Positions 1 through 7,966 of a DNA stretch of 64,000 nt are shown here, piece by piece; the stretch's first letter is position 1, and every line of letters starts with the position of its first letter. Source of the DNA: CAYVHU01 sp964451415 (GTDB lineage Bacteria > Pseudomonadota > Alphaproteobacteria > Rhodospirillales > Magnetovibrionaceae); assembly GCA_964451415.1 (NCBI GenBank), contig CAYVHU010000014.1, positions 1 to 64,000 of the forward strand, written 5' to 3'. The notes below the pieces were generated by a model that saw nothing but the letters and a program-made list of their open reading frames with translations, did no database searches and was not told the DNA's origin. Position numbers and translations under genes: made by a program.

Positions 1-1158
1 ATATTTTTAATTGGAACGGAAACGTTCCTGATTTCCCCACTCCTGCCGAGTATTTCGCATGACTTTAATGTCAACGCCAATGCTGCCGCCCAGATTATTC
101 TATCGTATGTATTGGCCTATGCCATTTGCGCGCCTGTTTTAGGGAGCTTGTCAGACAAAATTGGAAGAAGCCGTCTTGTTCTTGTCGGGTGTGTATTATT
201 CATTGCAAGCAATTTTTACGCTTCCTATGCGCCGGGGTTGCAGGCATTAACGTTTGCCAGAATCATCACAGGTCTGGCGGCGGCAATGGCGGGACCCGCC
301 ATATGGGCGCTGATTGCAGACTTAACGCATCAGGAAATTCGCGGAAAGGCCATGAGCTATGGAATGGCCGCGTTTTCGCTTGGCCAAATCATTGGTGTTC
401 CCATAGGAGGAGTGGCCGCTGCCATAGGGGGGTGGCGTTTTTCATTTGCGGTGATTGCGCTCGCCGCTTTGCTTTTGCTTCCGATTCTTATTCTTCGTTT
501 CAGGGGCGTCTCCACGACAAAAGCAACGCGCTCGCGTTCGCCCTCTATAACGGAAGTATTCCGCCATAGAAGTATTGTGATGGCATTTCTCGCGACCTTC
601 TTTTGGGCGGCGGCCAATCTTGGCGCCTACGCATACCTGGGGGTTTCCCTTACAAACAGGTTTGGTCTCAGCGTCGATCAGCTTGGATTAACAGGCATTG
701 TTGTGGGGATGGGGAGCTTTTTGGGGGCCCTCGCGTCGGGGAAAATGGCTGACAAACTTCGACATAGGGAACGCAACACAATCAGGCTCATTGATCGTGA
801 AGAATTTCTGATTGCGGCGTGGTCCGTTCTTCTCGGCCTTGGCGTCTTGATATCTTACGCCTCATCCACGTTCTATATGGCCGCATTCGGTCTGGCGATC
901 TGGTTCATTGCCAGTGGCGCGTTTGTAACGGGACAACAAACCATACTCAGTATTGTTGCCCCGGAAATTCGGGGTGCCTCACTGTCGTGGAATAATGCAA
1001 TCATGTATGCTGGTACAGCCAGTGGTGTGTGGATTCTTGGTCATGCTCTGTACAACAAACATGACTTTTATGTGATCCCGCTCATATTGTCTATGATTGC
1101 TGCTATTGCATCTATATTGGTTCCTTATTTGGATATAAAACGCCATGGATGCGACTGA
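1..1158 (+). CDS. MFS transporter, 5' end cut by the window edge
   Basis: The reading frame is open from base 1 and gives 385 visible residues, so the true start lies outside the window. It is a polytopic membrane protein of the major facilitator superfamily. The loop between helices 2 and 3 carries the family motif A (GSLSDKIGRSR, about residue 48 of the visible part), followed by repeated hydrophobic segments with Gly/Ala-rich helices typical of drug or sugar-efflux permeases (for example GQIIGVPIGGVAAAIGGWR). The C-terminus ends shortly after the last helix. The substrate cannot be told from sequence; an arabinose/multidrug-efflux-like exporter is a fair guess. Confidence 0.85.
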   Translation: MFLIGTETFLISPLLPSISHDFNVNANAAAQIILSYVLAYAICAPVLGSLSDKIGRSRLVLVGCVLFIASNFYASYAPGLQALTFARIITGLAAAMAGPAIWALIADLTHQEIRGKAMSYGMAAFSLGQIIGVPIGGVAAAIGGWRFSFAVIALAALLLLPILILRFRGVSTTKATRSRSPSITEVFRHRSIVMAFLATFFWAAANLGAYAYLGVSLTNRFGLSVDQLGLTGIVVGMGSFLGALASGKMADKLRHRERNTIRLIDREEFLIAAWSVLLGLGVLISYASSTFYMAAFGLAIWFIASGAFVTGQQTILSIVAPEIRGASLSWNNAIMYAGTASGVWILGHALYNKHDFYVIPLILSMIAAIASILVPYLDIKRHGCD

Positions 1159-1318
1159 GAGATACAAGGCGCTGCGCAAACACGAACTCGGCGAACATTA
1201 TCAAAATTCCTCACACCTTCGACAGGGGTTGGATTTGATTTTTGCGGGCGCCACGCTAAATCAGATAAATGCTGTTTTTTTCATAACCCAGGATTTAGAA
1301 ATTTATGCGCGTGCGTGA
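1145..1318 (+). CDS. Possible 57-aa ORF overlapping the MFS end and the bolA start
   Basis: An ATG inside the last codons of the MFS gene opens a 57-codon frame (begins MDATERYKALRKHELGEH) that fills the interval before bolA and stops 14 bases inside it. The coupling-style overlap and the charged N-terminus look gene-like, but I recognise no family and see no clear ribosome-binding site. It may be the remnant of a longer gene or chance. Otherwise the interval 1159-1304 holds nothing I recognise. Confidence 0.25.
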   Translation: MDATERYKALRKHELGEHYQNSSHLRQGLDLIFAGATLNQINAVFFITQDLEIYARA

Positions 1319-1580
1319 AACCATTGAATCCAAGATTATCGCGGCACTCAATCCCGAGCATCTTGAAATTATCGACGATTCCGCAAGCCATGCGGGCCAT
1401 GCCGGAGCCAGCCCCGAAGGGGAGAGCCATTTCAAGGTTCTGGTCGTCGCGAAGGCCTTCGAGGGCCAAAACCGAGTCCAACGTCAACGCATGGTTTTTG
1501 ATGCAATCGCACAGGAGATGGCGAGCCACATTCATGCGTTGACGCTGAAAACCCAGACGCCGAACGAAGCGAACGGTTGA
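1305..1580 (+). CDS. bolA: BolA family protein
   Basis: 91 residues, the usual size for BolA. BolA proteins partner monothiol glutaredoxins in iron-sulfur handling and, in some bacteria, influence morphology genes. The family pattern is complete: an N-terminal helix (ETIESKIIAALNP), the loop SASHAGHAG, the GESHFKV strand, and the C-terminal IHALTLKTQTPNE block with the conserved His that serves as metal or [2Fe-2S] ligand in BolA-Grx complexes. It stands alone; the only clue to regulation is its closeness to the upstream transporter. Confidence 0.92.
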   Translation: MRVRETIESKIIAALNPEHLEIIDDSASHAGHAGASPEGESHFKVLVVAKAFEGQNRVQRQRMVFDAIAQEMASHIHALTLKTQTPNEANG

Positions 1581-1752
1581 TCACGGTGCGCGCTTGTTTT
1601 TAAAAAAAGTGTAATAAATACAGGCGTATGCACGGGAGACTTGCGGAGAGTGTGAAGATACGCTTTAATCTCGTAAAACGAGGGTACGGCCCTGCCTGCC
1701 GTTACTCAAGGTAGCATTTGAACCTTTTGATTTTAGTGGAGTATTGGCCACC

Positions 1753-2052
1753 ATGGAAAGCCGACTGATCAGTCGTAACGTGACGGTGAACGGGCATCGC
1801 ACCAGCTTGCGTTTGGAACAAGATATCTGGGGGGCGTTGGATGAAATTTGCGAACGTGAAGGTGTGAACGTGCACGGTTTGTGCACGTTGATCGAGCAAC
1901 GTCGCGCCAATTCCAGTCGCACCGCAGCGGTGCGTGCGTTCATTCTTGGGTATTTCCGCGAGGCGGCCTCGGATGTGGGGCACCAAAATGCAGGTCACGG
2001 CGTGTTGCTTCAAAACGCCGTGATGGACAGCGCGCATAGCGTCGCCCTTTGA
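1753..2052 (+). CDS. Ribbon-helix-helix domain protein
   Basis: 99 residues from the ATG at 1753. I prefer this over the TTG at 1744 because an AGTGGAG-type ribosome-binding site lies about 11 bases upstream of the ATG and only 2 bases from the TTG. The strand SRNVTVNGHRTSLRLEQDIWGALDEICEREG is the beta-strand plus helix of the alphaproteobacterial RHH_4-type family, a small DNA-binding fold related to Arc/MetJ. The C-terminal 30 residues are low in structure. It converges on the CBS gene with a gap of only 3 bases, leaving no room for a separate terminator. Confidence 0.75.
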   Translation: MESRLISRNVTVNGHRTSLRLEQDIWGALDEICEREGVNVHGLCTLIEQRRANSSRTAAVRAFILGYFREAASDVGHQNAGHGVLLQNAVMDSAHSVAL

Positions 2053-2055
2053 AGC

Positions 2056-2502
2056 CTATTTGTCTTCGGGGGCAAAGGCTTTGTCGCGCGCACGCTGCGA
2101 TTCTTCGTTCAGCATTTTCAGGGCGCTTTTGAGCAGGTCGCCCATGGAGACCATGGCGATGACGGCGTTGTCGTGCGTGCACACCGGCAGATGGCGCACC
2201 TTGCGATTGACCATCAATTCCATCGCATCCAGGACGTCGTCGTCTTCATGCAGGGTTTCAGGATTGGGCGTCATGATTTCGCGCAAAGGGATGGTTCTTG
2301 CGGGGAGGTCGTGGTTCATAAGGTGGTGGATTGCGTCTTGTACACAGACGATTCCCACCAGATGATCGTGTGCATCGCTCACGCAGACGGCGTCGATGTG
2401 GTGGGCCTCCATAATGTGAAGCGCCTCATGCAGCGTACTGGTTTCGTTCACTATGATCGTATTGTCGCGGGCGACGACCTCGGGAATAATTTTCTGGCGC
2501 AT
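2056..2502 (-). CDS. CBS-domain protein (tandem CBS pair)
   Basis: 148 residues made almost wholly of two CBS domains (about residues 8-65 and 75-135), recognisable from the repeated pattern of VNETSTLHEALHIMEAHHIDAVCVSD and MTPNPETLHEDDDVLDAMELMVNRKVRHLPV. Such stand-alone Bateman modules bind adenosine nucleotides and act as sensors or regulators of enzymes and transporters. It is the last gene of the minus-strand run and lies 29 bases after a CorC/HlyC protein that carries its own CBS pair, so a shared ligand response is possible (inference). Confidence 0.88.
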   Translation of the reverse strand: MRQKIIPEVVARDNTIIVNETSTLHEALHIMEAHHIDAVCVSDAHDHLVGIVCVQDAIHHLMNHDLPARTIPLREIMTPNPETLHEDDDVLDAMELMVNRKVRHLPVCTHDNAVIAMVSMGDLLKSALKMLNEESQRARDKAFAPEDK

Positions 2503-2531
2503 GGGGCGTTGTTTCCGTCGGGGGTGGGGCC

Positions 2532-3815
2532 TCAGCGGGGATTTTGCTGAGGTGGAGGCGGTGTGATGCGGATGGCGGTGATTTGATGATGGTGGCGGTG
2601 CAACACTTCAAAGCGGAAGTTGTGGAATATGAAGGTTTGGCCTGCCTCGGGAATACGCCGGGACTCGTGCAAAATCAAGCCGGCGACGGTGGAGGCCTCC
2701 TCATCGGGCAATTGCCAGTCCATCTGACGGTTCAAATCGCGAATGGTGACGTCGCCGCGCACACAAACCGTGCCGTCGGCGTTCACGTCGACGCCGAAAA
2801 CCTGGGTGTCGGTCTCATCGGCGATGTCGCCGACGATCTCTTCCAGGATGTCCTCCAAGGTGACGATGCCTTGCAAAGCGCCGTATTCGTCCACCACAAG
2901 GGCGAAGTGTTCGTGGCGATCGCGGAACGCCTGCAACTGATCGAGCAGCAGGGTTTGCTCCGGGATAAACCAGGGTTTGGTCGCTGTAGCGCCTAAATCC
3001 ATTGCCTTGATTTTTAGGGGATCGTTGTCCAAAGTCCGGACTTCGCGCAGCAGGGCTTTGGCGTGGATGATGCCGATCACGTTATCGGGGTCCTCGCGCC
3101 ACAGGGGCAGGCGCGTGTAGGCGCTGGCCAGTACGTGGGCGATAGCGTCTTCGACGGGCGTGTCGGCGTTGATGGTGTCCAGGTTTTTGCGGTGGGTCAT
3201 GATTTCGCCCACCTGCACATCTTTCAGATCCAGAACGCTGCGCAGCATGACGCCGGATTCCCGGTCTTCGCCGTGGGCTTCGCGCGCATGCAGATCGATG
3301 GCCCCGCGCAGTTCCGTTTCGTTGATGTGGTGCGATGTGGAGGTCTTTCCTTCGACACCAAGCAGCCGCAGCATGACCAGAACGATGACATTGATGACCC
3401 TGACGAACGGTCGCAGGGTCAACACGATGACATTGAGTGTCGGGGCCACGCGCAGGGCCATGCGTTCGGCGTGGCGCAAGGCGTAGGTCTTAGGCAGAAT
3501 TTCGGCAAAAATCAGGACCAGAAGCGTCATGCCGACGGTGGCCAGCGCGACGCCGGCTGGGCCGAACAGGTTCATCAATACGCTGGTGGCGAGCGCGCTG
3601 GCCAGAATATTGACCAGATTGTTGCCCAGTAGAATCGTTCCGATCAGTTGCTCTTTATTTTTTTGCAGGCGATTGACAAGGACGGCACGGGGGTTGCCGC
3701 CCTTGGCCAACTGGTGCATCAGCGGACGCGATGTGGCCGTCAGCGCGGTTTCCGACCCGGAAAAAAACGCCGACAATAGCAACAAGACCAAAATAACGGC
3801 GGCGACGTAAATCAT
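2532..3815 (-). CDS. HlyC/CorC family transporter (DUF21-CBS-CorC_HlyC)
   Basis: 427 residues when started at the ATG whose complement is 3813-3815; the frame stays open 46 codons further upstream, but that extension runs back into aroB and lacks the family look, whereas MIYVAAVILVLLLLSAFFSGSE is the normal N-terminus (helix 1 plus SGSET motif). Order: four-helix DUF21 membrane domain (1-190), CBS pair (about 205-325, with TYTRLPLWRED-like and FALVVDEYG signatures), C-terminal CorC_HlyC domain. Family members act in magnesium/cobalt efflux or general ion homeostasis; 'hemolysin' in the name is historical. A GGGGGA stretch about 13 bases upstream may serve as ribosome-binding site. It follows aroB by 22 bases. 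Confidence 0.9.
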   Translation of the reverse strand: MIYVAAVILVLLLLSAFFSGSETALTATSRPLMHQLAKGGNPRAVLVNRLQKNKEQLIGTILLGNNLVNILASALATSVLMNLFGPAGVALATVGMTLLVLIFAEILPKTYALRHAERMALRVAPTLNVIVLTLRPFVRVINVIVLVMLRLLGVEGKTSTSHHINETELRGAIDLHAREAHGEDRESGVMLRSVLDLKDVQVGEIMTHRKNLDTINADTPVEDAIAHVLASAYTRLPLWREDPDNVIGIIHAKALLREVRTLDNDPLKIKAMDLGATATKPWFIPEQTLLLDQLQAFRDRHEHFALVVDEYGALQGIVTLEDILEEIVGDIADETDTQVFGVDVNADGTVCVRGDVTIRDLNRQMDWQLPDEEASTVAGLILHESRRIPEAGQTFIFHNFRFEVLHRHHHQITAIRITPPPPQQNPR

Positions 3816-3837
3816 GTCGGCTTTGCTTTCCCCCACA

Positions 3838-4965
3838 TCAGCTTTTCGTTTCGAGCCAACGTTCCAGCATGTCGCGCAAGCTTGCCATGTCGACGTCGCG
3901 GGTCGTGAAGGCCTGTCCGATGGCGCGCAGCAGAACAAAGGATACTTTTCCACCTTCGACCTTTTTGTCGCGGCTCATGTGATCCATCAAGGCGTCCACG
4001 TGCCACGCCTGAGTGTCCAGGGCGGACAGGTCCGTGGGCAGGCCGACGCGTGCCATGTGCGCCACGGCGCGGGTGGCGTCCTGGCCGGGACACAGGCCCA
4101 GTTGGTGCGAAAGAGCGAACGCCATGGCCATGCCGATGGCGACCCCTTCGCCGTGTAATAAAGCCTCTCCATAGCCCGTTTGGGCCTCCAGCGCGTGGCC
4201 GAAGGTATGGCCCAGGTTCAGCAAGGCGCGTTTTCCAGCTTCGCGTTCGTCCTGTGCGACCACGCGGGCTTTGGCCGCGCAGCTGGTGAGAATCGCGTGA
4301 CGTCGCTTGGCCCGGTCGCCCTGCAGAAGCGCCGGGGCGTTTTCTTCCAGCCATGCGAAAAAGGGCGCGTCGTCGATAAAAGCGTATTTCACGACCTCGG
4401 CGTAACCGGCCAGCAGTTGACGGGGCTCCAGCGTTTCCAGAACCTCCACATCGGCGAGAACCAGTTTGGGCTGATAAAACGCGCCGACGAGATTTTTGCC
4501 AAAGCGGGTGTTGATTCCGGTCTTGCCGCCGACGGAACTGTCCACCTGGGCGAGCAACGTCGTGGGAACTTGGATAAATGCCAGGCCGCGCAGCATCACC
4601 GCCGCCGCAAAGCCGACCAGATCGCCGATCACACCGCCACCCAAGGCGATCAGTGTGGTGGAGCGTTCCACGTTGAGTTCCGACAGCTGCTCGCACAGGC
4701 GTTCCAGATGGGCAAAGCTTTTGGTTTGCTCCCCGGCGGGCAGGGTGATGGTCTGGGTGAGGATGTTTGCGGCCTCAAGGCTTTTTACAAAGCGCTCCAG
4801 ATATAATGCGGCGACGTTTTCATCGGTGATCACCACCGCGCGGGGGCGTTTTAAAAGGGGAGCGATGTGTGTGCCTGCACGCTCGATGAGTCCCGAAGCG
4901 ACGATGATGTCGTAGCTGCGTTCGCCCAGTGCCACGCGCAGCGTTTCTTGTTGGGTTCCGTTCAT
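3838..4965 (-). CDS. aroB: 3-dehydroquinate synthase
   Basis: 375 residues, full length. AroB converts DAHP to 3-dehydroquinate, the second step of the shikimate pathway, in the cytoplasm, using NAD and a divalent metal. Visible signatures: NAD-binding GGGVIGDLVGF at about 109-119, the substrate-site run VDSSVGGKTGIN at about 141-152, metal ligands in GYAEVVK (Glu190), NLGHTFGHALE and LLHGEGVAIGM. The start ATG overlaps the aroK stop by 4 bases (ATGA), which implies translational coupling with the kinase of the same pathway. Confidence 0.97.
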   Translation of the reverse strand: MNGTQQETLRVALGERSYDIIVASGLIERAGTHIAPLLKRPRAVVITDENVAALYLERFVKSLEAANILTQTITLPAGEQTKSFAHLERLCEQLSELNVERSTTLIALGGGVIGDLVGFAAAVMLRGLAFIQVPTTLLAQVDSSVGGKTGINTRFGKNLVGAFYQPKLVLADVEVLETLEPRQLLAGYAEVVKYAFIDDAPFFAWLEENAPALLQGDRAKRRHAILTSCAAKARVVAQDEREAGKRALLNLGHTFGHALEAQTGYGEALLHGEGVAIGMAMAFALSHQLGLCPGQDATRAVAHMARVGLPTDLSALDTQAWHVDALMDHMSRDKKVEGGKVSFVLLRAIGQAFTTRDVDMASLRDMLERWLETKS

Positions 4966-5504
4966 GATGTTATTTGATCCCGGTTTTTAAGCGCGGTGAT
5001 GATTTTGTTGACGGCGCTATCTAAGGTTTCCATGTCTGTGTCAATGGCGATATGAGCCATTTTGTATACCGGGTAGCGACTTTCGATCAGTTTTTCCAGC
5101 GTCTTTCTCGGATCTCCTGTTTTCAGCAAAGGGCGCGTATTTCTGCGCGATGTGCGTTCTACCAGGGCTTCCAGTCCCGCCTTCAGCCAGAGCGTTGTGG
5201 TGTGTTCCAGCAAAGCGGTGCGGATATCAGCGTTCATGAACGCGCCGCCGCCCGTGGCGAGCACCAGGGGGCCGTTTTTTATCAGGCGCTGCAAAACGCG
5301 TTTTTCCAAGGCCCGGAATTCGGTTTCACCGTAGAGTTCGAAGATATCTTCGATGGAACACCCCGCGGCTTTTTCGATTTCGTTGTCCGAATCGACAAAG
5401 GGTAAACCCAGCGCTTTGGCCAGGCGATGGCCGACCGTGCTTTTGCCTGCGCCCATGAGGCCGATTAGGACAAGGGGACGGTCGATTGCGAATTGGCCGG
5501 GCAA
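4962..5504 (-). CDS. aroK: Shikimate kinase
   Basis: 180 residues. It phosphorylates shikimate at O3 with ATP. Walker A GLMGAGKS at 15-22, the shikimate-binding Asp in VDSDNEIE (about 38), the FRALE arginine at 64, the ATGGGA glycine loop at about 84-88 and the lid RRNTRPLL are all present. The start is a TTG, supported by an AAGGAG ribosome-binding site nine bases upstream and by the family N-terminus. First gene of the aroK-aroB-CorC-CBS run; its promoter should lie in the divergent region 5505-5709. Confidence 0.96.
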   Translation of the reverse strand: MPGQFAIDRPLVLIGLMGAGKSTVGHRLAKALGLPFVDSDNEIEKAAGCSIEDIFELYGETEFRALEKRVLQRLIKNGPLVLATGGGAFMNADIRTALLEHTTTLWLKAGLEALVERTSRRNTRPLLKTGDPRKTLEKLIESRYPVYKMAHIAIDTDMETLDSAVNKIITALKNRDQITS

Positions 5505-5643
5505 CCCTTTGAACTCCTTTACCTTTAACGTCTTTTTTTGCAGGCGGAAATATTTTTCGGCGGCGCAGAACGAAAGCCCACTGGAAAGCCGGGAGCCGAG
5601 CCGATAAACTGCCGGAAATTTGCCACAGTCCGAACCTAGGTTC

Positions 5644-5672
5644 CAGCATAGCGTACTTCAGCATAACGTACT
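5644..5672. repeat. Tandem 14-bp direct repeat in the divergent promoter region
   Basis: CAGCATAGCGTACT at 5644-5657 is followed after one base by CAGCATAACGTACT at 5659-5672, differing at one position. The 15-base period and the location, in the 205-base divergent region between aroK and the small peptide gene and about 37 bases before the latter's start, would suit a regulator-binding site, but I recognise no known operator. Confidence 0.5.
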
Positions 5673-5709
5673 GGGACCACAATAAAACCAGGAAGGTGTT
5701 TACGATTTC

Positions 5710-5850
5710 ATGAAACGGATGCCCGCGATCCTTCTTCTTTTGGTCCTGGCGGTGATCGTCGGTGCTGCTGGGATGCTTGCCACCTGGGATATTCCCGCAC
5801 CTGTCGCAAGCGTCGTAAAGGTTATCCCCAATGAACGCTTCTCCCGGTAA
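5710..5850 (+). CDS. 46-aa secreted or membrane-anchored peptide
   Basis: ATG at 5710 to TAA at 5848-5850: a basic start (MKR), an uninterrupted hydrophobic stretch (ILLLLVLAVIVGAAGML, residues 7-23), then the short tail ATWDIPAPVASVVKVIP. A GGAAGGTG ribosome-binding site lies about 11 bases upstream. From memory, small proteins with the same ATWDIPAP-type tail sit before the repeat protein and xerD in related alphaproteobacteria, so it seems a genuine conserved gene; its function is unknown. It overlaps the next gene by 20 bases, suggesting coupled translation. Confidence 0.75.
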   Translation: MKRMPAILLLLVLAVIVGAAGMLATWDIPAPVASVVKVIPNERFSR

Positions 5851-7957
5851 AGCCGCGGCCCTTGCGCGTGCCGTGACGGTCTTTCTTGTGGCGGGCGTGA
5901 TGGTAACGGGGGGCGCCGCCTGGGCCCAGGACGTCGCCCCTCAGGAGACTTCTCCTACGGGGATGGCCACGCCAACGGGGATGGCCCCGTCCACGGATTT
6001 GGCCCCGCCAACGGATTTGGCCACGCCAACGGGTTTGGCCCCGCCAACGGGTTTGGCCCCGCCAACGGGTTTGGCCCCNNNNNNNNNNNNNNNNNNNNNN
6101 NNNNNNNNNNNNNNNNNNNNNNNNNNNNNNNNNNNNNNNNNNNNNNNNNNNNNNNNNNNNNNNNNNNNNNNNNNNNNNACGGGTTTGGCCCCGCCAACGG
6201 GTTTGGCCCCGCCAACGGGTTTGGCCCCGCCAATGGGTTTGGCCCCGCCAACGGGTTTGGCCCCGCCAACGGATTTGGCCCCGCCGTTACGGGTTGTCCC
6301 GTCTCAACCGGCCCCCGCCGCGTCGGTGCAAAAGGTTCCCGATACGGGCCTGCCTTCGGCTTTCGGCGGTGTGGTGAGCGCTGAGCCGCTGGCGCAGGTC
6401 AATCCGGATGTGGCGGGCGTTTTGCTGAAGAAGGACGGCGGTTTCGGTCCCGCCATGTGGAAGGGGGCGGATCGGCGCATTATCGAGACCTTGCTGCCGC
6501 AATTGCCCGTGACGTCACCATCGCCGGCCATGCGCGGTTTGACGCGTCGTTTGCTGTTGAGTGGGGCCGCCGTGCCCAAGGGCATCAAGCCCGGATCGTT
6601 GATTTCGTTGCGTGCGCGGGAATTGGCGGCCATGGGCGATTTTGCGGGCGTCAACGCTCTGCTGGGCGTGGTGCCGGGCTATCGCGGCAATCCGAACCTG
6701 CTGCGCGTTGAAATGGACACACGTCTGTTGACCGGTGATGTGGCGCGGGCGTGTCAACTCGCCAATGCGAACATCCAAAGTCAGAAATCGGTCTATTGGC
6801 AACAGACCTTTAATTTTTGTCAGGCCCTGGATGGGCAGATGGATTCCGCCCGACTGGGCTTGTCCTTGCTGGATGAAATGGGCGTCAAAGATCCCGTTTA
6901 CACGAAGCTGATCGACGCCATCATCAACCAAGACAAGACACCTCCGGTGATCGACAGCCTGCCCGATCCGACCCCCTTGCAGTTGGCACTGGCGCGCGTG
7001 GCCAACGCCAAATTGCCCCCCGACGTGATTTCGTCGAACCGTTTGGGCGTTCTACGGGCCATCGCCATCAGCCCCAACGCCAACGCGGAACTGCGCCTGG
7101 AAGCGGCCGAACGTGCCGAGTCCGCAGGCGCGTTGCCCGTCGATTCCCTGCGTCAGCTTTACGCTTCGATCCGCTTTTCCGCCGATGAATTGAAAAATCC
7201 GTTGTCCGCCGCCGCGCGACGCTCCGGACCCATGAGCCGGGCTTTGCTGTATCGCGCCACGTTGATGCAAACGCTGCCCGCCGCGCAGGCCGAAGCTTTG
7301 CAGAGCGCCTTGAAACTGGCGCGCGAGGGGGGGCGATACGCTTCCACCGTGCGCGCGTTTCTGCCCCAGTTGACCCGCCTGAAAGCCAGCAACGATCTGG
7401 TCTGGTTTGCCCCCGAGGCGATTCGTGCGTTTCTCATCATCGGACGCGATCAAGAAGCCACGGCCTGGTTCAATCTTCTGAAGGAAACCGCAGCGACCGA
7501 TCCGCAAATGGCGCGTGCACTGGAATCCCTGATGCCGGTGGCCCGGCTTTCGGGGTTCAAGGGCGCGGACACCTGGAACATGGACCGCCTGGATCCCTGG
7601 TGGACGTCCATCAAGGCGCAGCCGGATGCACGGCGTAAAGGGGCCGTTCTCGGGGCCGCTCTAGCGGGGTTGGGTGAAAATGTTTCCGACAGGATGTGGC
7701 TTAAATTAATCGACGGGCCAACCCATAAAACCATGCTGGCGCCCTATCCTGCATTGTGGTTTTTGCTCGATAGCGCCGCAACCCAGTCGCGGGTCGGCGA
7801 AACGGTTCTGTTGAGCCTGGTGGTTATGGGTGACGGCGGTCCCGCACGTGCTGAACCGATCGTTTTGTATCGCATCTTGAAATCTTTGCGTTTTATCGGC
7901 CTCGATCATGAGGCCCGCGCGTTGGCACTGGAAGCGGTCGTGGCTGCGGGGATATAG
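5831..7957 (+). CDS. Exported protein with proline-rich hexapeptide repeats and helical C-terminal domain
   Basis: 708 codons including 34 undetermined ones. N-terminal signal-like segment (positive start, then AVTVFLVAGVMVTGGAAWA with an AWA cleavage-type end near residue 32), followed by tandem P-T-G-L-A-P hexapeptides (about residues 42-152, interrupted by the assembly gap), then about 550 residues of Ala/Leu-rich helical sequence with repeated helix-turn-helix units that look TPR-like. Proteins of this make-up next to xerD have been labelled 'antifreeze glycopeptide-related' because of the repeats; that label is not functional evidence. Probably a periplasmic or envelope scaffold. The frame through the gap is kept only by the placeholder length, so the total length is uncertain. 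Confidence 0.75.
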   Translation: MNASPGKAAALARAVTVFLVAGVMVTGGAAWAQDVAPQETSPTGMATPTGMAPSTDLAPPTDLATPTGLAPPTGLAPPTGLAXXXXXXXXXXXXXXXXXXXXXXXXXXXXXXXXXXTGLAPPTGLAPPTGLAPPMGLAPPTGLAPPTDLAPPLRVVPSQPAPAASVQKVPDTGLPSAFGGVVSAEPLAQVNPDVAGVLLKKDGGFGPAMWKGADRRIIETLLPQLPVTSPSPAMRGLTRRLLLSGAAVPKGIKPGSLISLRARELAAMGDFAGVNALLGVVPGYRGNPNLLRVEMDTRLLTGDVARACQLANANIQSQKSVYWQQTFNFCQALDGQMDSARLGLSLLDEMGVKDPVYTKLIDAIINQDKTPPVIDSLPDPTPLQLALARVANAKLPPDVISSNRLGVLRAIAISPNANAELRLEAAERAESAGALPVDSLRQLYASIRFSADELKNPLSAAARRSGPMSRALLYRATLMQTLPAAQAEALQSALKLAREGGRYASTVRAFLPQLTRLKASNDLVWFAPEAIRAFLIIGRDQEATAWFNLLKETAATDPQMARALESLMPVARLSGFKGADTWNMDRLDPWWTSIKAQPDARRKGAVLGAALAGLGENVSDRMWLKLIDGPTHKTMLAPYPALWFLLDSAATQSRVGETVLLSLVVMGDGGPARAEPIVLYRILKSLRFIGLDHEARALALEAVVAAGI
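5954..6285 (+). repeat. 18-bp tandem repeat array coding P-T-G/D-L/M-A-P hexapeptides
   Basis: Unit GCCAACGGGTTTGGCCCC repeated head to tail; early copies vary (GGGATG, GGATTT) and central copies are identical. Both sides of the N run are perfect copies, so the true array is longer than the assembled part and copy number is probably variable between strains. Confidence 0.95.
6079..6178. other. Assembly gap (100 N)
   Basis: Exactly 100 undetermined bases, the usual placeholder for a gap of unknown size. The units on either side are out of 18-base register by 6 bases across the gap (next unit would be expected at 6079+18k but falls at 6175), so 100 is not the real length. Confidence 0.98.
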
Positions 7958-7966
7958 GAAAAGCCG

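Noticed and set aside
5954..6285. Repeat array as a CRISPR
   Set aside because: 18-bp units without spacers, in frame in a coding sequence.
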